A stretch of 64,000 nt of DNA from Dasypus novemcinctus (GCF_030445035.2 NC_080689.1:22349278-22413277); one strand, 5' to 3'; numbered from the stretch's first letter, positions 10,882 to 23,035 are shown. A program made the numbers and translations. Notes: a model not told the origin generated them from the letters alone.

Positions 10882-13800
10882 ATGGCTAACACAAATAATT
10901 CCTTGAAAGTAATAACACTGAATGTCAATGGAATAAACTCACCTATCAAAAGATTCAGACTGGGACATTGGATAAGGAAATATGACCCATCTATATGCTG
11001 TCTACAAGAGACACATCTTAGACCCAGAGACTCATGGAGGTTGAAAGTGAATGGCTGGAAAACATTCATACAAGCAAACAATAACCAAAAAAAGGGAGGA
11101 GTAGCTATATTAATATCAGACAAAATAGACTTTAAATGTGAAACAATTGTGAGAGACAAAGAAGGATACTACATTTTAGTGAAAGGGACAATCGGTCAAG
11201 AAGATCGAACAATCATAAATATTTATGCTCCTAACAAGGGCACCTCTAAATAAGTGAGGCAAAGGCTGGAAAAACTAAGTGAAAGAATAGATGCATCTAC
11301 AATTATAGTGGGGGATTTTAATACACCAGTATCAACTCTTGACAGAACATATCAAAAGAGAATTACTAAAGAAACAAAACATTTGAACAGTATATTAGAG
11401 GAGCTGGATCTAATAGACATATATAGATTATTACACCCAAACACAGCAGGATATACATTTTTCTTAAGCGCACATGGATCATTCTCTAAGATAGACCATA
11501 TGCTAGGCCACAAAGAAAGGCTTAATGAATTCAGAAAGATCGAAATCATACAAAATAATATCTCTGACCACAGTGGAGAGAACCTGGAAATTTTCAAGGG
11601 ACAGAAGCCCAGATTTCACACCATGATTTGGAAATTAAACAGCACACTCTTAGAAAAACAGTGGGTCAAAGAGGAAATCTCAAAAGAAATCAATGACTAC
11701 CTTGAAACAAATGATAATGATAACACAACATACCAAAATTTATGGGATGCAGCAAAAGGGAAATTTATAGCCATAAATTCATATATCAAAAAAGAAGAAA
11801 GCAAAAATGGAAGAACTAACTGCACATTTGAAGGAATTAGAGGAACAACAACAAAGTAATCCAACAGAAAGAAGGAAGGAAATAACAAAGATAAGAGCAG
11901 AACTAAATGAAATAGAAAATAAGAAAGCACTTGAAAAGATAAACAAGACCAAGAGCTGGTTTTTTGAGAAGATCAACAAAATTGACAAACCTTTAGTGAG
12001 ACTAACAAAGAAAAAAAGAGAGAAAATGCAAATACACAAAATAAGAAATGAGAAAGGCGATATCACCACTGATCCCACAGAAATAAAGACTATCATAAGA
12101 GGATACTTTGAAAAAATATATTCCAACAAAAATGACAATTCAGAGGAAATGGACAAATTCCTAGAAACACATAAGCAGCCAATATTGATGAAAGAAGAAA
12201 TTGATGATATTAACAAACCAATCACAAGCAAAGAGATAGAATCAGTCATTAAAAACCTCCCAACTAAGAAGAGCCCAGGGCCAGATGGCTTCACAGGTGA
12301 ATTCTAAAAAACATTCTGCAAAGAACTAACACCAATCCTGTTGAAACTATTCCAAAAAATCAAAACAGAAGGAACATTGCCTAACTCCTTCTATGATGTC
12401 AACATTACCCTAGTACCAGAACCAAACAAAGACACCACAAGATAGGAAAATTACAGACCAATTTCTCTAATGAACCTAGATGCAAAAATACATAACAAAA
12501 TACTTGCTAATTGTATTCACCAACACATTAAATGAATTATACACCACGACCAAGTGGGATTAATTCCAGGTATGCAAGGATGGTTCAACATAAGAAAATC
12601 AATCAATGTAATACACCATATAAACAGATTGAAGGAAAAAAAGCACATGATTATATCTATAGATGCAGAAAAAGCATTTGACAAAATACAATACTCTTTC
12701 TTGATAAAAACACCCCAAAAGATCGGAATACAAGGAAATTTTTTGAACATGATAAAGAGTATATATGAAAAACCTACAGCCAACATTGTTTACAATGGAG
12801 AAATCCTAAAATCCTTCCCTCTAAACTCAGGAACAAGACAAGGATGCCCATTGTCTCCCCTTCTATTTAACATTGTCTTAGAAGTACTTGCTCAAGCACT
12901 GAGGCAAGAACCAGATATAAAAGGCATTCAAATTGGAAAGAAAGAAGTCAAAATTTCATTATTTGCAGATGACATGATCCTATACATAGAAAACCCTAAG
13001 GGATTTACAACAAAGATTCTGGAACTCATAAATGAGTTTAGTAAAGTGGCAGGTTATAAGATCAATGCGCAAAAATCGGTAGCATTTCTGTACACTAATA
13101 ATGAGCAAGATCAGGAGGAAATCAAGAAAAAAATACCATTCACAATAGTAAAAAAAAAAAATCAAATACTTAGGAATAAATTTAACTAAAGATATAAAAA
13201 ACTTATACACTGAGAACTATACAAGACTGTTCAAGGAAATCAAAGAAGACCTAAATAAATGGAAGAATATTCCTTGTTCATGGATAGGAAGACTGAATAT
13301 TATTAAGATGTCTATCCTACCAAAACTGATCTACACATTCAATGCAATCCCAATATAAATCAACACAGCCTTCTTCAAGGAACTAGAAAAACTAACTGTG
13401 AAATTTATTTGGAAAGGAAAGAGGCCCCGAATAGCCAACAACATATTGAAAAAGAAAAACGAAATTGGAGGAATCACATTTCCTGACTTCAAAACATACT
13501 ACAAAGCTACAGTAGTGAAAACAGCATGGTATTGGCATAAGGAGAGACACACAGACCAATGGAATTGAATTGAAAGTTCTGATATAGAACCTCATATATA
13601 TAGCCATATAATATTCCATAAAGCCACCAAACCCTCTCAACTGGGAGAGAATGGCCTATTCAACAAATGGTGCCTGGAGAACTGGATAGCCATATGTAGA
13701 AGAATGAAAGAGGATTACCATCTCACACCTTATACAAAGACCAACTCACGATGGATGAAAGACCTAAATATAAGAGCCAAGACCATAAAGACCTTGGAAA

Positions 13801-14683
13801 GCAGTGTAGGGAAACATCTACAGGACCTTGTAATAGGAAATGGCTTCATGAATATCACACCAAAAGCACGAGCAGCAAAAGAACAAATAGATAAATGGGA
13901 CTTCCTCAAAATTAAAGCCTTCTGCATCTCAAAGGTGTTTGTCAAGTCAGTAAAAAGGGAACCCACACAATGGGAGAAAATATTTGGCAACCATATATCT
14001 GATAAGAAACTTATAATTTGCATATATAAAGAACTCCTATATCTTGAAAATAAACAGATAAACATCCCATTTTAAAAATGGGAAAAAGATTTAAACAGAC
14101 ACTTCTCCAAAGAAGAAATACAAATGGCTAAAAAGCACATGAAAAAATGCTCCAATCTCTAGCTATCAGGGAAATGCAAATCAAAACTGCAATGAGATAC
14201 CATCTTACTCCCATAAGATTGGCAGCTATGAAAAAAACAGAAGAATACAAATGCTGGAGAGGATGTGAAGAAAGGGGGACACTCATCCACTGCTGGTGGG
14301 AATGCAGAAGGATCCAACCATTTTGGAGGACAGTTTGGCGATTTCTCAAAAAACTAACCATAGATTTGCCATATGACCCAGCAATACCACTGCTGGGTAT
14401 ATACCCAGCAGAACTGAAAACAAGGACACAAACCGATATATGTACACCAATGTTCACAGCAGCATTGTTCACTATCACCAAAAGTTGGAATCAACCCAAA
14501 TGCCCATCAACAGACGAGTGGATCAATAAAATGTGGTATATACACACAATGGAATACTACTCGGCTGTAAGAACAAATACACTACAAACACATGTGATAA
14601 CATGGATAAATCTTGAGAACCTTATGTTGAGTGAAGCAACCCAGGCATTGAAGGACAAATACTACATGACCTCAATGATATGA
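10882..14683 (+). pseudogene. L1 ORF2: L1 A ORF2 (endonuclease-reverse transcriptase), broken
   Basis: ORF2p nicks target DNA and reverse-transcribes L1 RNA. The span of 3802 bp is near the usual 3.8 kb. The APE-type endonuclease is visible: LNVNGINSP near the start, the CCLQETHL glutamate region, VGDFNTP (about 11300) and ISDHSG (about 11565). The RT has [20 protein letters not shown] (about 12815-12870) and the catalytic FADD at 12962-12973. The C-terminal zinc knuckle reads [18 protein letters not shown] (about 14252-14305). Lesions include an in-frame TAA at 11251-11253, a frameshift near 11790-11820, stops at 12305, 12443 and 12533, a frameshift in the A-run at about 13150, and further shifts between 13190 and 14147. 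It is therefore dead as a coding unit although all domains survive. Confidence 0.93.
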
Positions 14684-17456
14684 AATAAGCAAACTGCCTC
14701 AGAGAGCTAGAGACTGGAAAATAGGCTTACAGGAAATCAGGGGATGGAGGAAGGATGTGAGCCGACTTCTGCAGGGGTGGAATCTATGATGAGCTGGTGG
14801 TAAGTATGAGCACAAAGAAGAGATAAAATGGGGGCAAGGGGTTGCCTTTGGGTGGGGCTTTGCGGGTTTGAGGGGGCTGGGGATGGGCGGATAGGTAATA
14901 TTGCCCAAAAAATTGCAGGGAGGGAGGGGCAACATACGAACATAGGAGAGTGTCAGGTGTTGGTTGAGAGTAAAATGCTGAGAAAATCATATCAAAATAT
15001 AATTAGGAGGGTTACCTGTTTAGGATGCTTGGAGGGGATGGTATGATGCGGGACAGACTCCTGGGGAATGTCTGAATGCTCATTTTTCCTGGGTGGGTTG
15101 TACCATTGGGTAGAGACCCAAGTAGTGAGAGTTGGGATGGGCCCACATCCTGGGGAGGACTAATGCCACCAAATAGAGGGAACTGTATCTCTCGAGAGAA
15201 AGGGTGGCTCCTAGGGCATTAGGGCAGTTGAGCAAGTCAGGCCCTGAACACTGTTGCAAGTATCTCTGGAAGTGGCTCCTCAGGAAATAGAGATTGGCTG
15301 TCACTGTGGGCCCCAAGGGGAGGGGAAAATGGATGTTGAAAGGATGGAACCAAGGTAAAAGTGGGGGCAAGAGAGGAGTTTTGTGAGAGTACACGAGGAT
15401 GAATATAAGACATGTAATATTACGCCAAAAACATATAGGGGACAACAGACTAATAATGTAAACCATAATGTAAAACATAGGATAACTAAAAAATTTAGAA
15501 AACTGTATATCCTAAAGTATGGACCACAATGTAAGCACAGATGTCACCTTGTTTGAAAGCTATTGTTTCGGAGTCTGTACATCAGTTTCAGTAAATATGA
15601 TATGAATAAGTTAAAAGATTATCTCTGCGGAAGGGAAAAGGTTTTATGGTGGATGTGTGGGAGTACTGTATATTGTATATATGAATTACTGTGATCTAAG
15701 GCTCTTGTGAAGAGAAGCTCAATAATTAGGAAAAAAGAAAAGAAAAAGATAGGATGTAGAATTTTTCCAAATCAATACGTATTCTAGATTTAACCTTTAA
15801 ACTCATTGCTATATTCCATTTTACTAGTAAGGGAACCTGACATTATATTGGGTTTTGCTTTTCAGGAAGTATTGGATCACAGAGTGGTTCAACAATGGTG
15901 GCGGAGGAATACTGGTTTGGGATGTTATTGACAGGCTATATATGGTTGACAGGGAGTTATACAGGGCATATGTCCAGGGTGCATGGTAATGTTTGGATGT
16001 ACTCATAGTGGAAATAATTAAAAACAACAGCTGGGGGGGTACGGGGTTCCTGGCCAGAGGTGCTCTTTCTTATTCCCTAGGGGAGCAGCAGCAGTCCCCC
16101 AGGTGCAACGGTAAGAACCAGGAAGGAATGAGGGTCCAACAGTGGGCTTCTGATACTAATTACTATGTTTGTGAGCCTATACGCTTGAAATAAGAACAAG
16201 GCCTAGAGCAGCACTATGCCTGGGAGTTTCCTCCTGACAGCCTTCATGTTACTCAAATGTGACCAGTCTCGAAGCCAAACTCAGCATGTAGATGCAGTGC
16301 ATTCCCCCCAGCATGGGACATGACACCCGGGGGTGAGCCTCCCTGGCACCGAGGGATCACTACCAAATACCAGGATGATGCAACTAGAAAATGACCTTGA
16401 ATTAAAGGTTCAACACGGATCAGCAGAATATCCCTGTCTACATATAATAACATGACTTTAAAATGCTTTTTGACCTAATGTAAGGGGGAAATGGAAAGGA
16501 GAATTGAGTTTATATGGCTATGAGTCTCTAAAAAAGAGTCTGGAGGTTGTCAGAAGGACTGCCCTTATGCACACCTGAGCAGAGTCTCAGAGACAGATAA
16601 AGTAGATACAACCCCAGGTATTGGTTCTTTTGAGGGCTAAAGAGACCCACGGGTTCTATCGTCATGGCAGATGGGGTTCACTGCCATGTCAGTTGGCCCT
16701 TCTTTGGAGCTGGTGTTTCTGCGTGATGGAACTGGACTCAGATGGGATCTCTTTTCACAAGCCTTTCATGCTACTTCACTGGAATTGTAGTTGGTGCCGG
16801 GGTTTAAGATATATCTAGGGATTTGAATCTCTGGACGGACAATATGATAGCCAGGCCCTGAGCCTCAACAGACTTCAACTCCTATACTCTGATGTGTTGG
16901 ACTTACCCCACTCGGCTAACATGGAGTTGAAGAATGTCAACCACCACACCATGGAGCCTAGAGTGCCTACAACTGAAAGCAGGAGGATTGCATCCAGTAT
17001 CCATGTGAAATCTAAGCCCCTCTTGACATATATGTGCAATGGACACAACCAATCCAATGTCCACAGAGAAAATGTGGCATTGGTGTGGGAAGGGTGGCCA
17101 TGGTGGCTGCTGGGTGCGGGAAATGGGAGGAAGAGATGAGATGTGGAGGCATTTTCGGGACTTGGAGTTGTCCTGGATGGTGCTTCACAGACAATTATGG
17201 GACATTGTAGATCCCTCCAGGGCCCACTGGATGGAACGTGGGAGAGTGTGGGCTATGATGTGGACCATTAACTATGAGGTGCAGCGATGCCCAGAGATGT
17301 ACTTACCAAATGCAATGGATGTGTCATGACGATGGGAGAGAGTGTTGCTGTGGGGGGAGTGGGGAGTGGGGGCAGTGGTGTTGAATGGGACTTCATATTT
17401 TTTGAGTGTAATATTTTTTTAAAAAATGAATAAAAAAAAAAGATTGGGGAATAAAA
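14684..17456 (+). other. L1 A 3'UTR, exceptionally long and G-rich, with A-rich tail
   Basis: From the ORF2 stop to the tail is about 2.77 kb, versus roughly 0.5-1 kb in most mammalian L1s. It contains polypurine G-tracts at 14828-14935 and again at 17339-17380, both able to form G-quadruplexes. The last kilobase matches the L1 3' pieces at 31770-32690 (sense) and 17457-17749 (antisense), which shows it is a true part of this L1 family and not foreign DNA. It ends with 'aatgaataaaaaaaaaa' and 'ggggaataaaa'. Open frames such as 14828-15046, 15080-15478 and 17039-17329 are chance ORFs. Confidence 0.85.
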
Positions 17457-17749
17457 TTAAAAAATATATATATGAGTTCCCCATATATCCTCCACCCCCT
17501 CACCCCACACCTCCCCCCATAACAACAACCTCCTAAATCATCATGAGATATTCATTGCATTTGGTGAATACATCTCTGAGCACCGCTGCACCTCATGGTC
17601 AATGGTCCACATCATAGCCCACACTCTCCCACAGTCCACCCAGTGGGCCATGGGAGGACAAACAATGTCTGGTAACTGTCTCTGCAGCACCACCCAGGAC
17701 AACTCCAAATCCCGAAAATGCCCCCACATCACATCTCTTCCTCCCACTC
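17457..17749 (-). mobile_element. Antisense L1 'B', right part (3'UTR)
   Basis: This reads as the reverse complement of the L1 A 3'UTR at about 17060-17400 ('cattgcatttggtgaataca', 'tcatggtcaatggtccacat', 'catagcccacactctccc', 'aatgcccccacatcacatc'). It completes the element begun at 7791. The right TSD 'catgttcttt' is at 17750-17759, identical to 7781-7790. It is a 5'-truncated insertion of only about 340 bp. Confidence 0.9.
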
Positions 17750-17794
17750 CATGTTCTTTATATATTCTGGAGGTAAGCATTTTGTCAGTTGTGT

Positions 17795-17819
17795 GTATAT
17801 AAGTGTGTGTGTGTATTTT
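17795..17819 (+). repeat. Short GT-rich microsatellite
   Basis: A run of GT dinucleotides with interruptions, next to the first SINE fragment. Confidence 0.75.
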
Positions 17820-17820
17820 T

Positions 17821-17902
17821 CGAGGTGCCAGGATGGGATTGAACCTGGGGCCTCATATGTGGGAAGCTGATTGTCAACCATCGAGCCACATCAGTTTCCC
17901 TG
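17821..17902 (-). mobile_element. tRNA-derived SINE head, antisense
   Basis: The reverse complement has A-box-like 'tggctcgatggttga' and B-box-like 'ggttcaatccc' segments in the spacing of a tRNA-derived SINE head. Only about 80 bp is present. Confidence 0.65.
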
Positions 17903-17904
17903 AA

Positions 17905-18032
17905 TTGGTTTTTCCTTTTTTTTTTTTTTTCTGTTTGCTCATTTTTGTTTTCTCAGGAGACACCAGAAACCAAACCTGAGACCTCCCATGTGGGAGGCAG
18001 GAGCTCAGTCACTTGAGCCACATTTGCTCCCC
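17905..18032 (-). mobile_element. tRNA-derived SINE fragment, antisense
   Basis: A T-run (antisense A-tail) is followed by sequence whose complement reads 'tggctcaagtgactgagc', then 'cccacatgggaggtct' and 'aggtttggttt'. It resembles the monomers of the dimeric SINE at 27656-28040. Confidence 0.7.
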
Positions 18033-19984
18033 AGGTATATACTTTATAAATAAATTTCTAACTTATTGAGGCCTGTCTTCATTTCCTTAGTTGGATGTTT
18101 TGGGGGAAAAAAAACTAATTTGATGAAGTCCATGACTATCAGTTTTTAGTTTGTGCTTTTTGTGTCCTATTTAAGAGAGCTTTGTCTATCCCAACCACAA
18201 AACAGTTTTCTCCCCTATATTCACTTAATAGTTTCAGTTATTAAATGTATTTATCATTTACTTTGAATTATTTTTCATGCATATTTTGAGGTAAGGATTG
18301 ATGCCAATTCCCTCCTCCTACCTAACCTGCATTAAGATATTCAGTTTTCCCAGCACCCAGTTTTCCTACGATAAGATTTTTAACTGCCTTGAAAATTTTG
18401 TCAAAAATAAGTTAACCATAGAAATGTGGGTCTATGTCTGATTCTCTATTTTATTCCATTGACCTATATATGTCTATCCTTTCACAAATGCCACGCTGTA
18501 TGGATTGCTTTACTTTTATGATACTTTTTAAAAAATCACTAAGTATAAATTTTTCTAAACTGTTCTGTTTTTACAAGATTGTTTCAATTTTCTAGGACTT
18601 TTGCTGATACATAAATTTTAAAATCAGGTTTTCATTTTCTTCCCAAAATCCTGCTAGAATTTTTATTGAGATTGAATAACAACTGCAGGTCAATTGAGAG
18701 AGAATAGCCATTTTAATAATATTGAATCTTTCAACCCATGAATGTGCTGTATTCCTCTACTTTTGAATATGAGAATGTCTTTGCAAATTATTTTTTTTTA
18801 CTTTTTTACATTTTGATCTTATGCAGTTTTTGTTAAATTATTCTTAAGTATGTTATTTTTATGCTATTAATAACTAAAGTTTTTATTTCACTTTCTATTT
18901 ATCACTAGACTATAGCAAAAAAAAAAAGGATTTTTGAATACTCACCTTGTATTCTGAAATCTTGTTACTTAGTATAATAGGTCTAGGAGCTTATGTGTAG
19001 ATTCCTTAGCATATTATATCCAAACAATCACGCATCTGCAAATAAGTTTTACTTCTTTTGTTTCAATTTGTATGATTTTCCATCTTGCTTTATTTTTTAG
19101 CAACAATAAAATGGTGAATAGTGGTGAGGAGAGAAAATATTGTACTTTTTCTGACTTTATGAGTTCAGATTTTAACCATTAGATGTGATTATATATTTTC
19201 TTTGTAGATTTTTTTCTCTAAAGTTCCTTTTAATTCCTAGTTTACTGAGAAATTTTGTAATGAGTGGATTTTAAATTATGTCAAATACTTTCAGCATCTA
19301 TTCAGATGAGCACTTTTACTTCTTGTTATTATGCCTGACTATACTGATATATTTTTGAATGTTCCTAGCATGTATCACATATTCTGAGATAACTTATCTG
19401 GGTCATAGTACATTATCCTTTTTTAACAATTGTTGAAATCAATTTAACATTTTTTTAAGGATTTTCATTTCAATGTTCCTGAGGGATATTAGTCTTTAAT
19501 TTTCATTTCTTCCATGTCTTTGTCTGTTTTTTGGTATCAAAGAAATGCTGGCCACAAAATGAACTGGGCAATGTTAGCTTCAAATCAATTTTCTAAAAAC
19601 AATTTTGAAATTGATGTTTTACTTTCTTAAATGGTTGACAGAATTCACCTGTGAAACCATCTGGGCCTGGAGTTCTGTTTTCACTTAGGAGAAGGTTTTT
19701 AATTACAAATAAGCCAGATTTCTTTAAATGAGATAGAGCTATTCAAATTTTCTATTTAATATCACTCTTTGAATCAGTTTTGATAATATATTCTTTAATA
19801 TTTTGTCTTATTTCATCTATTTTATCAAATTTATTGACATAAATTATTCCTATTTCCATATCATCTTTCAGGATCTATCCTGATCCTGTCCTTCAGAAGC
19901 TATACTATAGGATCTCCCATGATGTTCCCTCTTTCATCTGACATGAGTAACTTATCTCTTAGCTATTTTAAAAAATCAGTCTAG

Positions 19985-22000
19985 GAGGAAGCCAAGTTGG
20001 TGGCAGAGTAAGGAGCTCCTGGAGTCAGCTCATGCTACAGGGCAAGTAGTAATCACTGAGAGCTATCTAAAGCATCTGTTTAGGGCCCCAGGAGACTAGA
20101 AGATTATCCTGCAACACCCTTGAAAGTATGGAAGGAGGAGACTGCATGTCTGCAGAGCAGATTCATGAGTAGAACCCTCTACGCCACAGAGGTCAGCACC
20201 CTTGGTGCAAGCCACCTCCGGAGCTATTCCGTGGCTGGAGTTGGAAACTTCATTTCCCAAAATACAGGGGAGGAAGATATTGTGTGGCACCAACTTCAGC
20301 TACTGATTAGGAAATTCAGTGGGCTAAACCATAATCCTAGGAACAGTTAAACTTTCAGCCTGTGCAGGTCAGAAGGAGACCAGTAACCGCCATTTTGACT
20401 CCATCCCCAGCTTGAGGGGAAGCAAGGCAGATTGAAAATCACAGTGCTGGTAGGGACTGCCTTCTTTTCACCCAGATCAGATTGCAGGTCTAGCCTTACC
20501 TCAACCCCTGCTCCAGTAGGGACCTGCATCACCTCTTGGGGAAACTGCAGGCCATGCCACAGATGCTGGTACCCATCCTACTCTAGCTGCACAAGCCACT
20601 TTAGGAGCTATTCTGAGGCTGGAGTTAGAAGTTGCATTTCCCATAAATGGTGGGGGAAGAGTCAATTGTTCACTGACCTCAGCTACTGATTAGTGGACTC
20701 AGCTGGATAAAGTATAATCCTAGAAACAGCTAGGGTTTGAGTCTGTACAAGTTGGAAGATGCAGGTAGCCACCATTTTCAACCTGCCCATGGCATGAGGG
20801 GAAGTCTGGCTGGCTGAAAATCCAGTGAAGTTAGGGACTGGCTTCTTCCACCAAGATTGGACTGCAGCCCTAGCCTAGGCGCCAGCCTTACGTCCAGCAG
20901 AGAAGCTAGTGGGACCTGCACCAGGCTTTCCAGTCAACTGGAGGTGTTCTCTGTTAGCACAGACTGAATAGTCAGACACCTGGGGTTGTATGCCCACACT
21001 CCAGTAGGATAGGAGAGGTGCTGGGTATCCTTGGCCTCTCCAGGCAATGACAGGCATTTTCAGCACACACGAACTGGTTTCTTGAGTGCTTTTGAGTCTA
21101 TCTCCTCCTCTACTCCTCTCCCCCCAGTAGGATACAAGACTTTCAGGGCAACTGTGGGCACATTTGGCATGCAAAAACCCAACCTTTGGAAACCTGTGGC
21201 TCCACCCCAATCCCCAAAAGGGCAAGAGATGGACTCTATTTGCCCAACCTTTCTGGGTAACAGTAGGTGTTTTGTGCCTAAACAGCCTGGACTGGTGGGT
21301 GCTTGTGGATCCACCCTTACCCCACAATAGGAAAGAAGGGGGCTGGGGTTTCCACAGCCTTTCTGAACAACAGCAGACACTTTTGGCTGAAATGGACTAG
21401 ACCGTAGGATGCCTATGGGTCCACCCCATCCCAAGAGCATAGGAGAGGTTTGGTGTCTTTACAGCCTCTCCAGACAATGGCAGGTACTTTCAGTCTTCAG
21501 GGATTGAAATATTGGGTGCCTGTTGATCCAACTCCATGCCGTAATAGGGTACAAGAGGGCTGGTGATTCCTCAGCCTTTCTGGGCAATGGCAGTTACTTT
21601 TTTGACCTATAGGGTCTGAACTGTTGGGTGTTGGTGGTTCCATTCTCACCCCCTAAAGGGCAGAAGGGACAGTAGGCCCTCAGCCTCTCAGGGCATCTGC
21701 AGGCATATTTGACCCAAAAGAATTAGATTGTTGGGCACTCCAGAGGGTCCATTCACCCCTGACAGGGAGAGGGTCTGGTGTTATATCAGTTTACCTGGGC
21801 AACTGTAAATATTTTGGACCCACATGGCATAGATTGCTGTCCACAACTATAGCTCCATCCCCTCACAAAGTAGGGGAGGAAGGGGTGTGAAGCTTCATCA
21901 GTGGAGAGGCTTCATCAATTCCTGGGGAATTGCTTCAGCCTCCATAGCATACAGCACTAACTACATCCTTAACTCCTACTACACAACAAACAAAGGAGAA
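19985..22000 (+). promoter_or_regulatory. L1-2 5'UTR with two-tier tandem repeats
   Basis: The GC-rich leader contains two copies of a unit of about 383 bp. 'agctactgattag' starts at 20298 and 20681, and the shared 'gact(g)ccttctt...agattg/agattgg' block is at about 20456 and 20838. Nine monomers of about 108 bp follow (see the array entry). By analogy with the monomeric 5'UTRs of rodent L1s this is probably the promoter region. That role is inferred. Confidence 0.75.
20931..21900 (+). repeat. Tandem array: nine monomers of about 108 bp
   Basis: Each monomer contains a core like 'ctttctgggcaa.ggcagg.actttt', followed by a 'ctggac(t)gttgggtgcctgtgg' block, 'tccac.cc.a.ccc' and 'agggta.aagagggctgg'. 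The core starts at about 20931, 21041, 21144, 21254, 21364, 21471, 21581, 21690 and 21796, giving spacings of 103-110 bp. The array lies wholly within the L1-2 5'UTR. Long antisense ORFs here (20875-21327 and 21060-21440) are by-products of the repeat period. Confidence 0.85.
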
Positions 22001-23035
22001 AGACAAGAAAGCCATAAACTAATGGGGCAAACTGCACCCAGAATAAATATATCTAGCAAGCCAGATGTGAAAACACCAACAAAAATTTACAATCCATACC
22101 AAGAAACAGGAAGATATGACCCAGTAAAAATAACAAGGTAAGCCTGCAGATGACATAAAGAAGTTGAGACACCTAATCATAGATATTCAAACAAATCTCC
22201 TAAATAAATTCAATGAGATGACTAAAGAGATTAAAGATATTAAGAAGACTCTGGGGAGCACAAATAGGATTTGAAAGCATACATAGAAAATAGCAGACCA
22301 TATGGAAATGAAAGGTGTAATAAATGAAATTAAAAATACAGTGGAGGCATATAACAGCAGATTTGAAGAAACAGAAGAAAGGATTGGTGAGCTCGAAGAC
22401 ATGGCCTCTGAAAGTGAACATACAAAAAACAGATGAAGAAAAGAATAGAAAAAATTGAACAGGGTTGCAGGGAACTAAATGATAGCAAAAGACATGCACA
22501 CATATGTTTCATGGGTGTTCCAGAAGGAGATAAGAAGGGAAAAGGGCAGAAGGTATATTTGAAGAAATAATGGTGGAAAATTTCTCAACCCTACTAAAGG
22601 ACATAGATATCCATATCCAAGAAGCACAACATACTCCCATCCAAATAAATCTGAATAGACTAACTCTGAGATACATACTGATCAGAAAGTCAAATGCTAA
22701 AGACAAAGAGAGAATTCTAAGAGCAGCAAGAGAAAAACAATACATAACATATAAAGGATACGCAAAAAGATTAAGTGTCAATTTCTCATCAGAAACCATA
22801 TAGGCAAGTAGGCAGTGGTATGATATATTTAAGATACTGCAAGAGTAAAACTACCAGCCAAGAATTTTATATCTAGCAAAATTATCTTTCAAAAATGAGA
22901 GATTAGAATATTCACAGATAAACAGAAACTGAGTTTATAACAAAACGACCAGCTTTGCAGGAAATACTAAAGGGAGTATTACAGCCTGAAAGAAAAGACA
23001 GGAGAGAGAGGCCTAGAAGAGAGTTAGAAATGATG
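22000..23035 (+). pseudogene. L1 ORF1: L1-2 ORF1 remnant
   Basis: Sequence parallel to L1 A ORF1. A coiled-coil segment rich in K/E (about 22190-22480) is followed by 'gggtgttccagaaggaga' (IPEG motif, about 22507), the RRM region at 22570-22803 (MVENFSTLLKDIDIHIQEAQ) and the C-terminal block ending with 'gaaatactaaagggagt' near 22975. The longest frames are 84 and 77 residues, with frameshifts and stops between them, including a TAG where L1 A has ATGGAGGCAAG. It is non-functional. Confidence 0.82.

Larger units (their letters stand above)
7831..17456 (+). mobile_element. Nearly full-length L1 ('A'), xenarthran type
   Basis: This is a LINE-1 complete in structure: a 2.0 kb GC-rich then pyrimidine-rich 5'UTR (7831-9832), ORF1, ORF2, and an unusually long 2.8 kb 3'UTR ending in an A-rich tail. 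It starts with the 'ggggcaagatggtggc' leader typical of mammalian L1 5' ends. It inserted into the antisense L1 fragment B, whose 'ttaaaaaaatat' target (7818-7829) is repeated as 'ttaaaaaatat' at 17457-17467. Joining the flanks restores a continuous antisense L1 3' end like that at 39895. Both ORFs are broken (see their entries), so this copy cannot be autonomous. Divergence from L1-2 shows it is the younger of the two. Confidence 0.93.
17750..19969 (-). mobile_element. Old antisense L1 'C', piece 2
   Basis: It resumes the L1 of 7655-7780. Antisense landmarks follow in order: 'tatattctggaggtaagca', 'tttgatgaagtcc' (18121), 'aggtaaggattgatgccaa' (18290), 'tattttattccattgacct' (18447), 'ttttattgagattgaataa' (18660), 'gcatctattcagatgagca' (19291) and 'ctgtgaaaccatctgggcc' (19649). 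This covers ORF2 from the C-terminus back through the RT. Two SINE fragments interrupt it (17821-18032). It is cut at 19970-19984 by L1-2 and resumes at 28041. Confidence 0.85.

Noticed and set aside
11779-12294. 171-codon antisense ORF with many hydrophobic residues
   Set aside because: It is the complement of A-rich ORF2 coding sequence, a standard shadow ORF.
14699-15478. Overlapping ORFs on the minus strand (68-132 codons)
   Set aside because: All fall in the G-rich L1 A 3'UTR and have no supporting protein features.
20875-21440. Antisense ORFs of 150 and 126 codons
   Set aside because: They lie inside the 108-bp monomer array of the L1-2 5'UTR. The GC-rich tandem period, not coding selection, keeps them open.
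20931-21900. CRISPR-like array or satellite
   Set aside because: The spacing is regular, but the units are contiguous diverged monomers without spacers. They lie in an L1 5'UTR of a mammal.
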